From UBA5614 sp963667535 (GTDB lineage Bacteria > Cloacimonadota > Cloacimonadia > Cloacimonadales > Cloacimonadaceae), in assembly GCA_963667535.2 (NCBI GenBank), contig CAXXDU010000002.1, positions 806,001-870,000 on the forward strand: a DNA stretch of 64,000 nucleotides, given 5' to 3'. A program made the translations under genes and the position numbers. Under the pieces are notes generated by a model that was given only the letters and a program-made list of their open reading frames with translations, ran no database searches and was not told the origin of the DNA. Shown piece by piece: positions 25,209-33,677 of the stretch. Each line of letters begins with the position of its first letter. The first letter of the stretch is position 1.

Positions 25209-25343
25209 TATGTAGTCCCGCCTTCAGGCGGTTTAGCGGAATGGATACGTTGTTAGTAAATAAAAGTGATTTTAACACAGAGCCGCAACGCCGCAGAGTC
25301 TCAGAGAGAGTTTTTGTATGTAGTCCCGCCTTCAGGCGGTTTT
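25209..25343 (+). repeat. Two ATGTAGT / CCGCC-TTCA-GGCGG hairpin repeats
   Basis: TATGTAGTCCCGCCTTCAGG begins at 25209 and again at 25318; each contains the hairpin CCGCC-TTCA-GGCGG (25218-25231 and 25326-25339). The first copy continues with ATGGATACGTTGTTA. Related copies occur at 47140-47190 (+) and 50656-50706 (-), always next to a REP-like hairpin. Confidence 0.75.
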
Positions 25344-25368
25344 GTATTTTGCTTACTTTGTAATAACT

Positions 25369-25569
25369 GTAGGATAAGCTCCCTCGCTTGTCCAAACGTA
25401 TTGATTCAATATGCGCAGCATTCCTGGTCACCTGAGGTAGGTAACCAACGCCCGTAGGATAGCTTTCCAAAGCTGTCCAAACGAATTGAATAAAATGCGC
25501 AGCAATCTTTGGTCACCTGAGGCAGGTAACCTACGACCCGTAGGATAGCTTTCCAAAGCTGTCCAAACG
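25369..25569. repeat. Array of five REP-like hairpins in BIME-like inverted pairs
   Basis: Units: 25369-25398 (+, stem GGATAAGC/GCTTGTCC), 25426-25446 (-, GGTCACCT/AGGTAACC), 25454-25483 (+, GGATAGCTTT/AAAGCTGTCC), 25511-25534 (-, GGTCACCTG/CAGGTAACC) and 25540-25569 (+, same stem as the third). The - and + units meet head to head, separated by only five to seven bases. The + to - junctions are tail to tail over 27 bases with the conserved linker TTGAATnnnATGCGCAGCA. All have a GTAG head (GTTG in one) and a T.G wobble at the fourth stem pair. Confidence 0.8.
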
Positions 25570-25676
25570 CTTTTAACATATAAAATCGCTGTATAGCTTT
25601 TTTTAAAACCCAGCGATGCAGAGTCCCGGAGATTCCAACACTTCTCAATTTCTTAAGTTCTCCATTCTCATTTGAT

Positions 25677-25828
25677 GCCTCCACTTTCCAAATATGGGAT
25701 AAACAACTATTCCAGGAAAGAACCTCTTGGGTTCCTCCTGGGCTTAGCCCGGGAGGTTCCCAACAGGTTCTCAACAGGTTCCATCTTGGAACTTATATTT
25801 CGAACAGGGAGGAACGGATAAGTAAGAG
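25677..25828 (+). repeat. 152-base dispersed repeat, copy 2
   Basis: Same length and order of landmarks as 6722-6873. This copy has the better internal hairpin: CCTCCTGGGCT pairs with AGCCCGGGAGG with one wobble. Confidence 0.75.
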
Positions 25829-26085
25829 AACACTTTATCACGGCGAAGCGTAATCTATACCTCATTTAGCTCTCAATTCTTCATTAATAGATCCTACAGA
25901 GATCAAAGGGGTTTCTAAGGGGTTTCTAAGGGGAAAGCCCTTATATACCCCTTATATCTGTCTTGTATATCCTTCGTATCGTTTAAGGAATAAGAGGGGG
26001 CAAGTAGGAGCAAAAAAGGATATTTGGTGCGTAACTGTGCTTGTCCGTAAAAGTGATATGTCAATCCTTTTGGTTTTATGATAGC

Positions 26086-26182
26086 CGTAGGGACATGCCT
26101 TGTGCTTGTCCGTAATAAGATGATATTGATGTACAATGGTATGGTGGTTATCTTCCGGACAAGCACAAGGCATGTCCCTACG
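26086..26182. repeat. MITE-like element with perfect 27-bp inverted repeats
   Basis: Arms 26086-26112 (begins CGTAGGGACATGCCTTG) and 26156-26182 are exact reverse complements, enclosing 43 AT-rich bases. A partial third arm, TGTGCTTGTCCGTAA, lies at 26037-26051. The outward-reading GTAGGGACATG...GTCCCTAC ends resemble palindromic elements scattered in many bacterial genomes. There is no transposase ORF inside. Confidence 0.85.
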
Positions 26183-26272
26183 ACCTTTGATTATTTGTAG
26201 AATAGCATTCCGGAGCGTTTTCTTACTTATAACAAAAAGAATGAAATACTATAAAATACTCACAAGTTATTC

Positions 26273-26302
26273 TTGACAGCATATCATGACAAACATTATT
26301 AT
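26273..26302 (+). promoter_or_regulatory. Promoter of the FG-GAP protein gene
   Basis: TTGACA at 26273-26278 and TATTAT at 26297-26302, 18-base spacer, 35 bases before the start codon. Confidence 0.6.
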
Positions 26303-26336
26303 CGTTTTATTATTTAACTCTTAACCGGAGGTGGAT

Positions 26337-27929
26337 ATGAAAAAGGCATTACTTCTTTTTGTAACACTGATTATTGCATTGGAATTATGCGCTCAGAACC
26401 AGATGCAATTAATCCAAACTATCACCAGTAATACTCCGAATTCCTACTTTGGAGATTGGTTATCAACTCCGGATTTCAATGGTGATGGCATTGATGATTT
26501 GGTTGCTCAAGAAAAAGGCGGGAGATCTTATGTGTATTTTGGTGGTTCGACTTTTGACTCTGTACCCGATTTGATTAAATGGAGCCGAAGCAGATATGCA
26601 ATGTTAGCTGTTGGAGATGTGAATGGGGATGGCTATGATGACCTGTTGAGTGCCGAGAACTATCCAGATTCTACTTCTCAATTTCAGGTTATTTTTCAAT
26701 TTTACTATGGTGGACCCAATCCTGACTTAATCCCTGATCATGAAATAATCGTCCCGGCTGGAATGGCGGGTCCCTTTATTCAACCTTTGGAACCTTTGGG
26801 GGATATCAATAATGATGGATATGATGATATCGGGTGCAAGTGGTATCATGTCGACAACGACTCTCTTGACCTTGCCGTTATGCTGGGAGGTAGTTTTCAG
26901 ATGGTTACGGTAGTTCCGGATATCTCCACATCAGGTACTTGCTCAATTACCGGTATAGGAGATGTGAATTATGACAGCTTTCCTGACTTTATGGTTGGTT
27001 ATGCCCGTGATGATATCGGTCATCCCCGCCGGCGCTTTGTATATTACGGAGATAATGGTCTTAATCTGACCAACCGGGTAATGATGCTGGAAACTACGGA
27101 TGTTAATGCAACTAACACCGGTGGTTATGGTATAGGTGATTTTGATGGAGATGGATTTGATGATATGATAGTTGCAGATCCCCCATCTGTCAGAACCTAT
27201 ACAGTGAAATTCAAACTGGGTTCTCTTACTTTACCTGAGTCACAGGAATACGAGGTAACAGGATCGGATATTTTACCACCCTTACTTTACTTTGGATTTA
27301 ACAAATATGGGGATTTTAATGGCGATGGGTATAGTGATGTAGTTGGCACAAATCTCGAAGCTTATGTATGGGAGGGTATAGCAGGTGTATGGTTAGGCAG
27401 GGCAAATCCCAACGGTTTATATGACCTGGCTCTGTTTTCTCCCGATATTGCGCCTTATCACCAATTCGGAAATTCAGTTTCAACCGGAGATTATAACAAT
27501 GACGGATATTGTGATATTGCCATTTCTGCTCCTAACAGCAGTTCCGGAGATCCTTTTTTCCCGGGCTATGTCTTTATCTATGCCGGTAATGCAGGACTGG
27601 AAGATACGACATTAGTCGGAACCGAGGACGCAACACAAGTTCCGGAAACAAATCCAATTAAGCTAAGAATTTACCCTAATCCAATCAGGAAAGGGCAGTT
27701 AAAACTGGAATATGTAGTAGAAGGTAAGCTTCCTAAGGATATCAAAACAGCCACAATAACCATGCATAATATAAAAGGTCAGGTAATAGGCAGATACATT
27801 CTGAATCTTAAACATATCAAACGAGGCAAGGGCGAATTTACTTTAAACAATATTAATGCTGGAATCTATGTAACATCCCTGATGATAGACAACAAGAGAA
27901 TAACAACCACAAAATTAACAATAAAGTAA
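26337..27929 (+). CDS. Secreted FG-GAP/VCBS beta-propeller protein with sorting domain
   Basis: A 530-residue exported protein. The strong CGGAGG site just before ATG 26337 favours this start over the in-frame GTG at 26331. The signal peptide is MKKALLLFVTLIIALELCAQ. About seven FG-GAP-type calcium-binding loops follow: DFNGDGIDDLVAQ, DVNGDGYDDLLSA, DINNDGYDDIGCK, DVNYDSFPDFMVG, DFDGDGFDDMIVA, DFNGDGYSDVVGT and DYNNDGYCDIAIS. Seven repeats match an integrin-alpha-like seven-bladed propeller. A variant C-terminal sorting domain ends the protein (IYPNPIRKGQLKLEYV, then HNIKGQVIGRYILN, then INAGIYVTSLM). It lacks catalytic motifs, so a binding or adhesion role is inferred. Confidence 0.85.
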   Translation: MKKALLLFVTLIIALELCAQNQMQLIQTITSNTPNSYFGDWLSTPDFNGDGIDDLVAQEKGGRSYVYFGGSTFDSVPDLIKWSRSRYAMLAVGDVNGDGYDDLLSAENYPDSTSQFQVIFQFYYGGPNPDLIPDHEIIVPAGMAGPFIQPLEPLGDINNDGYDDIGCKWYHVDNDSLDLAVMLGGSFQMVTVVPDISTSGTCSITGIGDVNYDSFPDFMVGYARDDIGHPRRRFVYYGDNGLNLTNRVMMLETTDVNATNTGGYGIGDFDGDGFDDMIVADPPSVRTYTVKFKLGSLTLPESQEYEVTGSDILPPLLYFGFNKYGDFNGDGYSDVVGTNLEAYVWEGIAGVWLGRANPNGLYDLALFSPDIAPYHQFGNSVSTGDYNNDGYCDIAISAPNSSSGDPFFPGYVFIYAGNAGLEDTTLVGTEDATQVPETNPIKLRIYPNPIRKGQLKLEYVVEGKLPKDIKTATITMHNIKGQVIGRYILNLKHIKRGKGEFTLNNINAGIYVTSLMIDNKRITTTKLTIK

Positions 27930-28019
27930 GTACAAAACTCTTGACACACAGCTTGACCAAAGTGAATAAGAACTCGTACATAATACAGAGAGTTTTTAAG
28001 TAATGTATGGATGGGAAGC

Positions 28020-29243
28020 ATGGATTATCAGCAAGAGTTTGATATTATCGTAGCGGGTGGCGGACCGGCAGGTTTGGCAGCAGCAATGGCAGCAGCAGCA
28101 AAAGGCTTGAGTGTTTTGGTATTGGAAAAAAGCTTAGAGATAGGTTATCCTGTGCATACCAGCGGCGGAAGCTGGACCCGGGAATTGCTTGAACTCGGCA
28201 TTCCTGAAAGGTTTATGCATCCCATTAAAACTTTACAGTTTATTAGTAACAAGAGTACAGCTTCTTATGATTATGCTCCTGCTGAGATCTGCGTAATTGA
28301 TATCAGAGGCGTATATCAATATCTGGCAGAGCAGGCTTCGCTACAAGGTGCAGTAATCCTGACCAATACAACTGTAAAAGAACCTTTATTGGCAGACGGC
28401 AAGCTCTGCGGAGTAATAGCTGTCCGCAATGGAATAAACACGGAATATAAAGCAAAGCTGGTGATTGATGCCAGTGGATTTGGCAGCACAATTGCCAAAA
28501 AGATGGGACTAAAGAATCAGGCTCTCAGTTATGGCAACGGGGCTGAATATGAGATAATTACTTCTGGCTGGGCGCAGGATAAGACAGCTATCATGCTGGG
28601 TTCAATCTTTTCGCCGGTAGGTTATGCCTGGGTGTTTCCGTTTGGAGCAAACAGAGTCAGAGTCGGTATCGGTATTGTTGCACCCAAATGCAAGGCAAAT
28701 CCGCTTGAACTGCTGGAAGCATTTATTAATAGCAATCATGAGATAGCCAGACAGTTACAGCCTTACAGTATAGTGGAGACTCATCTTGGTTCGGTGCCCA
28801 ATGCCGGATACATAGATAAGACTTATGCTGATAATCTGTTGGTGGCCGGTGACTCAGCCGGACAGGTATTGGGCATAGCGGGTGAAGGAATCCGTCTCGC
28901 TCTGGAGATTGGTAAAATGGCAGGTGAGACCGCAGCCGCAGCCATCCAAAAAAATGACACTTCAGCAGATTATCTCAAGAAGTATGAAGCTACGTGGAAA
29001 AAGAAATATGCCCGCAGTATCAGTCTCAATCATACCTTGAATACAATTATCGGTGACTTTTCAGATGCTAAATGGGATAGAGTCATTGGTGTATTAAAAG
29101 AGGTAGACCCCGAAATCATTTTGAAGATGATGAAGGGTTATTTTGATTTGAATCTCATCACACTCATTCTGCGTAAGAACCCCGGTTTACTTGCTTTTAA
29201 AGCCATTCAGCTAATCAAAAAGACAATTTCCGCTAAGCTATAG
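28020..29243 (+). CDS. FAD-dependent oxidoreductase, geranylgeranyl-reductase family
   Basis: About 407 residues, no signal peptide. The dinucleotide-binding fold begins FDIIVAGGGPAGLAAAMAAA and VLVLEKS. A mid-protein block DASGFGSTIAKKMGL and the second FAD signature NLLVAGDSAGQVLGIAGEGI (about residues 275-295) are typical of the digeranylgeranylglycerophospholipid / geranylgeranyl reductase family. These enzymes reduce isoprenoid double bonds in chlorophyll, quinone or archaeal lipid side chains; in bacteria of this type the substrate is unknown. I take ATG 28020, since GGGA lies six bases upstream; an in-frame ATG at 28011 has no ribosome-binding site. A TTGACA box at 27951 may be its promoter. 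No ferredoxin or quinone-synthesis gene adjoins it. Confidence 0.82.
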   Translation: MDYQQEFDIIVAGGGPAGLAAAMAAAAKGLSVLVLEKSLEIGYPVHTSGGSWTRELLELGIPERFMHPIKTLQFISNKSTASYDYAPAEICVIDIRGVYQYLAEQASLQGAVILTNTTVKEPLLADGKLCGVIAVRNGINTEYKAKLVIDASGFGSTIAKKMGLKNQALSYGNGAEYEIITSGWAQDKTAIMLGSIFSPVGYAWVFPFGANRVRVGIGIVAPKCKANPLELLEAFINSNHEIARQLQPYSIVETHLGSVPNAGYIDKTYADNLLVAGDSAGQVLGIAGEGIRLALEIGKMAGETAAAAIQKNDTSADYLKKYEATWKKKYARSISLNHTLNTIIGDFSDAKWDRVIGVLKEVDPEIILKMMKGYFDLNLITLILRKNPGLLAFKAIQLIKKTISAKL

Positions 29244-29433
29244 CATTCAGGTGGTCTGCCGCTCACTACCATAAAGTAACAGGTAAATATAAAGCAGTGC
29301 TTTGCTAACAACCTTTAGATTTCAAATATACCGGCATTTCAAGTTTAAGCATCAATATGTAAAACTGCAAGAATGTTTATAGATTGAAGTGTTTCATGGT
29401 CTGCTCAGGATACCTAACTATACGCTTAACAGC

Positions 29434-29461
29434 TTGACAAATATGCAAGATAATTTATATT
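29434..29461 (+). promoter_or_regulatory. Promoter of the M6 protease gene
   Basis: TTGACA at 29434-29439 and TATATT at 29456-29461 with a 16-base spacer (TATTAT at 29458 gives 18). It lies 32 bases before the start codon. Confidence 0.6.
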
Positions 29462-29493
29462 ATACTTAGAATAATATTAAATAAGGTTTTGAT

Positions 29494-32400
29494 ATGCGAA
29501 ATTCACTTAGGTTAGGCATTCTGGCAGGTATGATACTGCTAATAACTAACATTCTGTTCGGGGCATATTTACAATTCGAGCCCATGGAGTTGTTGCAGCC
29601 GGATGGAACCAGGCTGGAGCTTTTTGCCAGTGGCGATGAGTATTATAACTGGCTGCATGATAAAGATGGGTATACAATTAAGCAAAATGACAAAGGCTGG
29701 TATGTTTATCTGAATATTGATGCTAAAGAAGAATTGATTTTTACTGACCTGATCGTAGGCAGGGACTTACCTTCACAAGGAAATCTCACTCCCTGGACCA
29801 ATATACCTGCACAAAAGATAGGTAAAATCAGAGAACGGGCTAGCAGACAATTGACAGAAATTGGAAATGGACGAACCCCCACAACGGGTATAATAAACAA
29901 CTTAGCTGTATTTATCCGCTTTTCCGACCAGGCAGAATTCGGACAGAACATCAGTTCATACAATTCTATGTTTAATGGCACTACCGGTAATACGATGCAA
30001 TCATATTTCTGGGAAGCCTCTTATAATAGTTTAAATATTCCCACTACCTTTTATCCTACTCCCACCACCATGGTTGTTTCATGGCAGGATACTTCACATC
30101 TGCGGAGTTATTTCAGTCCTTACAGCGCCACCAATACCGGCGGTTATGTTGATGATGCGGATAGAACAGCACGTGAGCATACACTATTAGTCAATGCGAT
30201 AAACGGAGTAAGCTCGCAGATACCGGCTTCTTTAAACATAGATGCGGATAATGATAACAACGTGGATAATGTGTGTTTTATCATCCAGGGAGCTACAGAT
30301 CCGTGGGCGACACTGCTTTGGCCTCACAGATGGTCTCTTTTCTCCCAGAATGTCAGCATTAATGGAAAGCGGGTTTATGACTATAATTTCCAGATATCTG
30401 CGCATCTTACCTCCAGCGGAAATGGCGTCCTATGTCATGAAATGTTTCATTCATTAGGAGCACCTGATTTATATCATTACACATCTGATGGTAATACACC
30501 TGTGGGTACATGGGATATAATGCAGAGTAATACCAATCCTCCTCAGCACATGAGTGCTTTTATGAAGTACAAATACGGGCACTGGATTACAAGTCTGCCG
30601 ACTCTGATGACTACGGGAACATATACATTGAATCCGGTCGGAACATCAACTGACTGTGTTTATAAAATAAATTCACCCAATACCACTACTCAGTATTTTG
30701 TGGCAGAATTCCGCAAAAAGACAGGAACTTTTGAAAATAGTATACCAGGCAGCGGAATAATCATTTATCGTATTAATACCACCTGCGGAAATGGTAATGC
30801 GGATGGACCGCCGGATGAGGTTTATGCCTACAGATTGAATGGGACAACCACAGCAAACGGTACAATCAATTCTGCAAATTTCAGTACAGAGACAGGCAGG
30901 ACATCCTTTAACTCCGGCACAAATCCATCCTGCTTTTTAGTTGACGGTTCAAATGGTGGTATCTCAATCTCAAGCATCAGCAGCTCCGCCGGGAGTACAA
31001 TGTCATTTAATTATACATTGAATAATCCACCCCAAAACCTGGCAGCAACTTCAGGCAACAGTGCAGTTGTGCTTACGTGGCAGTCTACTGTTATCGGCAC
31101 TCCATCAGGTTATAAAATCTACCGCAATAACAGTTATTTAACAACGGCATCAAACCTGACCTATACAGATAGTAACGTAACAGTTGGAACGTCATACACC
31201 TATCACGTGACTGCAACCTTCAGTAATCCAACAAGTGAGACGGGTATTTCCAATACAGTGAGTATAGTTGTGTCAGACATATCTGTGGTTGCCATAGGCA
31301 GTGGGACCACCACAGGTCAGGGTATACCGATTGAACCATACTATGGCTATACATATAGTCAATCAATCTACCTTCAGTCCGAGATAAATACAGCAAGTAA
31401 AAGCATTAATAAAATCGCCTGGAATTACAATGGTAACAGTGCCTGGACAGATGGGATAAAGATATACATGGGGCATACAAGCCTGTCTTCTTTCGCAGGA
31501 ACTTCCAGTTGGGTGCCTCTTGCAGAGATGAGCCTTGTATATGACGGTAATATATCTGCCCCCGCCTCCGCAGGATGGATAGAGCTCAATCTGGACACAC
31601 CTTTTAGTTATAACAATACGCAAAACCTCGTAATAGCCGTAGATGAGAATACAAGTGGATTTCATAACAATTCAGATGAATTCTACTCTGTTTCTGTGAC
31701 AGGGAATAGAAGTCTGGTTTATTTCAGTGATTCTATCAATCCTGATCCTGTTTCTCCTCCTACTTCGGGTGTTGTATTAAACACACGGACATATGTACCC
31801 AATGTAAGATTAACATTTGCAACCTATCCTGTCTTTGCTGTAACACCCTCTGCCATTGATTTCGGAACTATCATGAACAGTACTTTTAGTACTCAGACCA
31901 TCAGAGTCACAAATTCCGGAAACGGAGTCATGACGGTTAGCTCCATTAGTCTGAATAATGCGCAGTTTTATGTATCAGGCTTACCGGTAATGCCAAAGGC
32001 TGTATCAGAAGGGCAGTACTTTGAATTTCAGATAAATTATCAACCCATAAATGCGGGAAGCAACAGTGCAGTTTTAACGATAGTAGATAATTTAACCAGA
32101 CTCAGCAGAACTATAAATGTTTCCGGTTCCTGCTATGTGGCGACGATAACAGCTTTTCCCTGGACTGAAAACTATAACACCTGGTCACCGGTGAATTGGA
32201 CGTTAACCGGCGCGACCAGAAGCTGGGTACAGTATACAGACCTAACAACAGGGAATAACAGCAGCAGAGCAAACCTCGGGGCATGGTCTGCGCCCAATAA
32301 CGCAGTTATGATAACACCACCCCTGCATCCCACTCTTACCAGTAAACTCAGTTTTAAATGGTCACACTTATACAGTTCTACATTTCCCAATGATACACTA

Positions 32401-33519
32401 AAAGTATACTATTCCACAAACAGAACTAACTGGTCGTTACTTTGGGCAATCGGAAATACGGGTTTTAATTCCAATGACGGAGCTACAAACACAAATCCGG
32501 GTTCCTTTGCAATTCAGGACATTGCTTTACCGGAAGGACACAATAGCCAAAATTTCTTTATAAAATTTGAGGCTGTTTCCGGCTTTGGATCCGATGTCTT
32601 TGTAGACGATGTATCGGTTTTATCATTGCAGGCAATAGCAATAACTCCGACTTTGATGCCCTTTGGTGCAGTAGCTGTTGGCACTGCTCCATCACAGGTT
32701 GTTACAATTCAAAATACCGGTGAATTGACGTTGACCGGCAGTATTGTAACCCCAAGTGTATATTCTGTAAGTAATTCTGCGCGAGATAGTGAAATGAGGA
32801 ATACATTGTCTTTCAGTATTCCGGGTGGTCAAAGCAGGACATATAATATCATTATGACACCGGTAGCTGCTTTAACATATAACGGTTTTGTCTATGTTTA
32901 CAGTAATGACCCGGTCCAGCCGACTAAAATGATTCGGGTAACAGGGTCAGGATTCCTGCCTGCCAGGATAACGCTTAATACTAATTCCTTTACTACATCA
33001 GCTCTTTATGGCAGTACAACTACACAGACTTTGCAGATTAGCAATACAGGAAATCAAACCTTGAATTATAGTATTCAACTTAGTGAGCCGGCCAGAAATA
33101 CACTGAGCCGAAGCTCTATTGACAGAAACCTGAATTGGATTGGATTAAGTGCAACATCGGGGTCAATCAATACCGGTCAGAATCAGACTATTACTCTGAC
33201 ATATGCATCTCAGATTACAACACCGGGAGTTCATCAGGCAATCCTGAGTATTACTTCTAATGACCCTGTTACTCCCACAAAGATAGTTGATGTCAGTTTT
33301 GATGTAACGATGATTAAACCGGTTGCTGTAATCAGTAAATCCTCAAGCGGTATTCTGCTCAGTTGGAATGTCACTCCGGGGGCAAATGCCTACAGGATTT
33401 ACAGAAGTGAAACCAGAGATGGTGACTATCTATTAGTCGGAACTGTAAGTCAGACTACTTTTGCAGATACAGGCACGATAAACAGAGCTTTTTACAAAGT
33501 TAAAGCAGTATTTGAATAA
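29494..33519 (+). CDS. Secreted M6-family metalloprotease, multidomain
   Basis: A 1341-residue exported protein (signal-anchor-like start MRNSLRLGILAGMILLITNILFG). The N-terminal region GDEYYNWLHDKDGYTIKQ is the usual prodomain of M6-type proteases. The zinc motif is HEMFHSLGAPD (His315, Glu316, His319), followed by GTWDIMQSN. After the catalytic domain come an Fn3 domain (about 515-590), the recurring 170-residue IGSGTT module (about 595-777), a Hydin-like choice-of-anchor-D repeat (about 785-880), a MAM/anchor-J-like domain (about 885-1045), two more Hydin-like repeats, and a last Fn3 ending FYKVKAVFE. There is no YPNPFN sorting domain. It is probably an extracellular protease exported and attached by its final module. 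Confidence 0.88.
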   Translation: MRNSLRLGILAGMILLITNILFGAYLQFEPMELLQPDGTRLELFASGDEYYNWLHDKDGYTIKQNDKGWYVYLNIDAKEELIFTDLIVGRDLPSQGNLTPWTNIPAQKIGKIRERASRQLTEIGNGRTPTTGIINNLAVFIRFSDQAEFGQNISSYNSMFNGTTGNTMQSYFWEASYNSLNIPTTFYPTPTTMVVSWQDTSHLRSYFSPYSATNTGGYVDDADRTAREHTLLVNAINGVSSQIPASLNIDADNDNNVDNVCFIIQGATDPWATLLWPHRWSLFSQNVSINGKRVYDYNFQISAHLTSSGNGVLCHEMFHSLGAPDLYHYTSDGNTPVGTWDIMQSNTNPPQHMSAFMKYKYGHWITSLPTLMTTGTYTLNPVGTSTDCVYKINSPNTTTQYFVAEFRKKTGTFENSIPGSGIIIYRINTTCGNGNADGPPDEVYAYRLNGTTTANGTINSANFSTETGRTSFNSGTNPSCFLVDGSNGGISISSISSSAGSTMSFNYTLNNPPQNLAATSGNSAVVLTWQSTVIGTPSGYKIYRNNSYLTTASNLTYTDSNVTVGTSYTYHVTATFSNPTSETGISNTVSIVVSDISVVAIGSGTTTGQGIPIEPYYGYTYSQSIYLQSEINTASKSINKIAWNYNGNSAWTDGIKIYMGHTSLSSFAGTSSWVPLAEMSLVYDGNISAPASAGWIELNLDTPFSYNNTQNLVIAVDENTSGFHNNSDEFYSVSVTGNRSLVYFSDSINPDPVSPPTSGVVLNTRTYVPNVRLTFATYPVFAVTPSAIDFGTIMNSTFSTQTIRVTNSGNGVMTVSSISLNNAQFYVSGLPVMPKAVSEGQYFEFQINYQPINAGSNSAVLTIVDNLTRLSRTINVSGSCYVATITAFPWTENYNTWSPVNWTLTGATRSWVQYTDLTTGNNSSRANLGAWSAPNNAVMITPPLHPTLTSKLSFKWSHLYSSTFPNDTLKVYYSTNRTNWSLLWAIGNTGFNSNDGATNTNPGSFAIQDIALPEGHNSQNFFIKFEAVSGFGSDVFVDDVSVLSLQAIAITPTLMPFGAVAVGTAPSQVVTIQNTGELTLTGSIVTPSVYSVSNSARDSEMRNTLSFSIPGGQSRTYNIIMTPVAALTYNGFVYVYSNDPVQPTKMIRVTGSGFLPARITLNTNSFTTSALYGSTTTQTLQISNTGNQTLNYSIQLSEPARNTLSRSSIDRNLNWIGLSATSGSINTGQNQTITLTYASQITTPGVHQAILSITSNDPVTPTKIVDVSFDVTMIKPVAVISKSSSGILLSWNVTPGANAYRIYRSETRDGDYLLVGTVSQTTFADTGTINRAFYKVKAVFE

Positions 33520-33591
33520 ATGCAAGCTCCATTATACAGGTATGATTACATAAACCTATGATAAGGAATGGTTTTTGCACGCAATATTCTC

Positions 33592-33620
33592 TTGCTTAAT
33601 TTTTAGGAATGGGGTAAAAT
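33592..33620 (+). promoter_or_regulatory. Candidate promoter of the first C25 gene
   Basis: TTGCTT at 33592-33597 and TAAAAT at 33615-33620, 17-base spacer, 57 bases before the start codon. It is weaker than the TTGACA promoters elsewhere in the window. Confidence 0.4.
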
Positions 33621-33677
33621 GAAGTCCATGATAAACTTGTTTTATCCTGCAAAGATAAAGTCCGGTTTGGAGTAAAT

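Larger units (their letters stand above)
25050..26272. repeat. Gene-free repeat cluster
   Basis: A stretch of about 1.2 kb without a credible gene, built from dispersed elements. They are a TCATCCTGA...CTTGTCGAAGGA repeat (25074-25111); ACGCAGAG-type sequence with CCGCC-TTCA-GGCGG hairpins (25209-25343); five REP-like hairpins (25369-25569); a 152-base repeat (25677-25828); three GGGGTTTCTAA units (25908-25934); a 27-bp inverted repeat (26086-26182); and a half-copy of the 4831 element (26196-26217). Open frames on the - strand here are translations of repeats. Confidence 0.8.

Noticed and set aside
25369..25569. Possible CRISPR array
   Set aside because: The repeats alternate in orientation, vary in stem sequence and lack equal-length unique spacers; no cas genes are present.
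25180..25774. Two - strand ORFs (96 and 122 codons) in the repeat cluster
   Set aside because: Their sequence is composed of REP-like hairpins and ACGCAGAG repeats; no recognisable protein features.
25915..26173. Overlapping - strand ORFs rich in cysteine and histidine
   Set aside because: They run through the 27-bp inverted repeat element and GGGGTTTCTAA units in two frames; no start signals.
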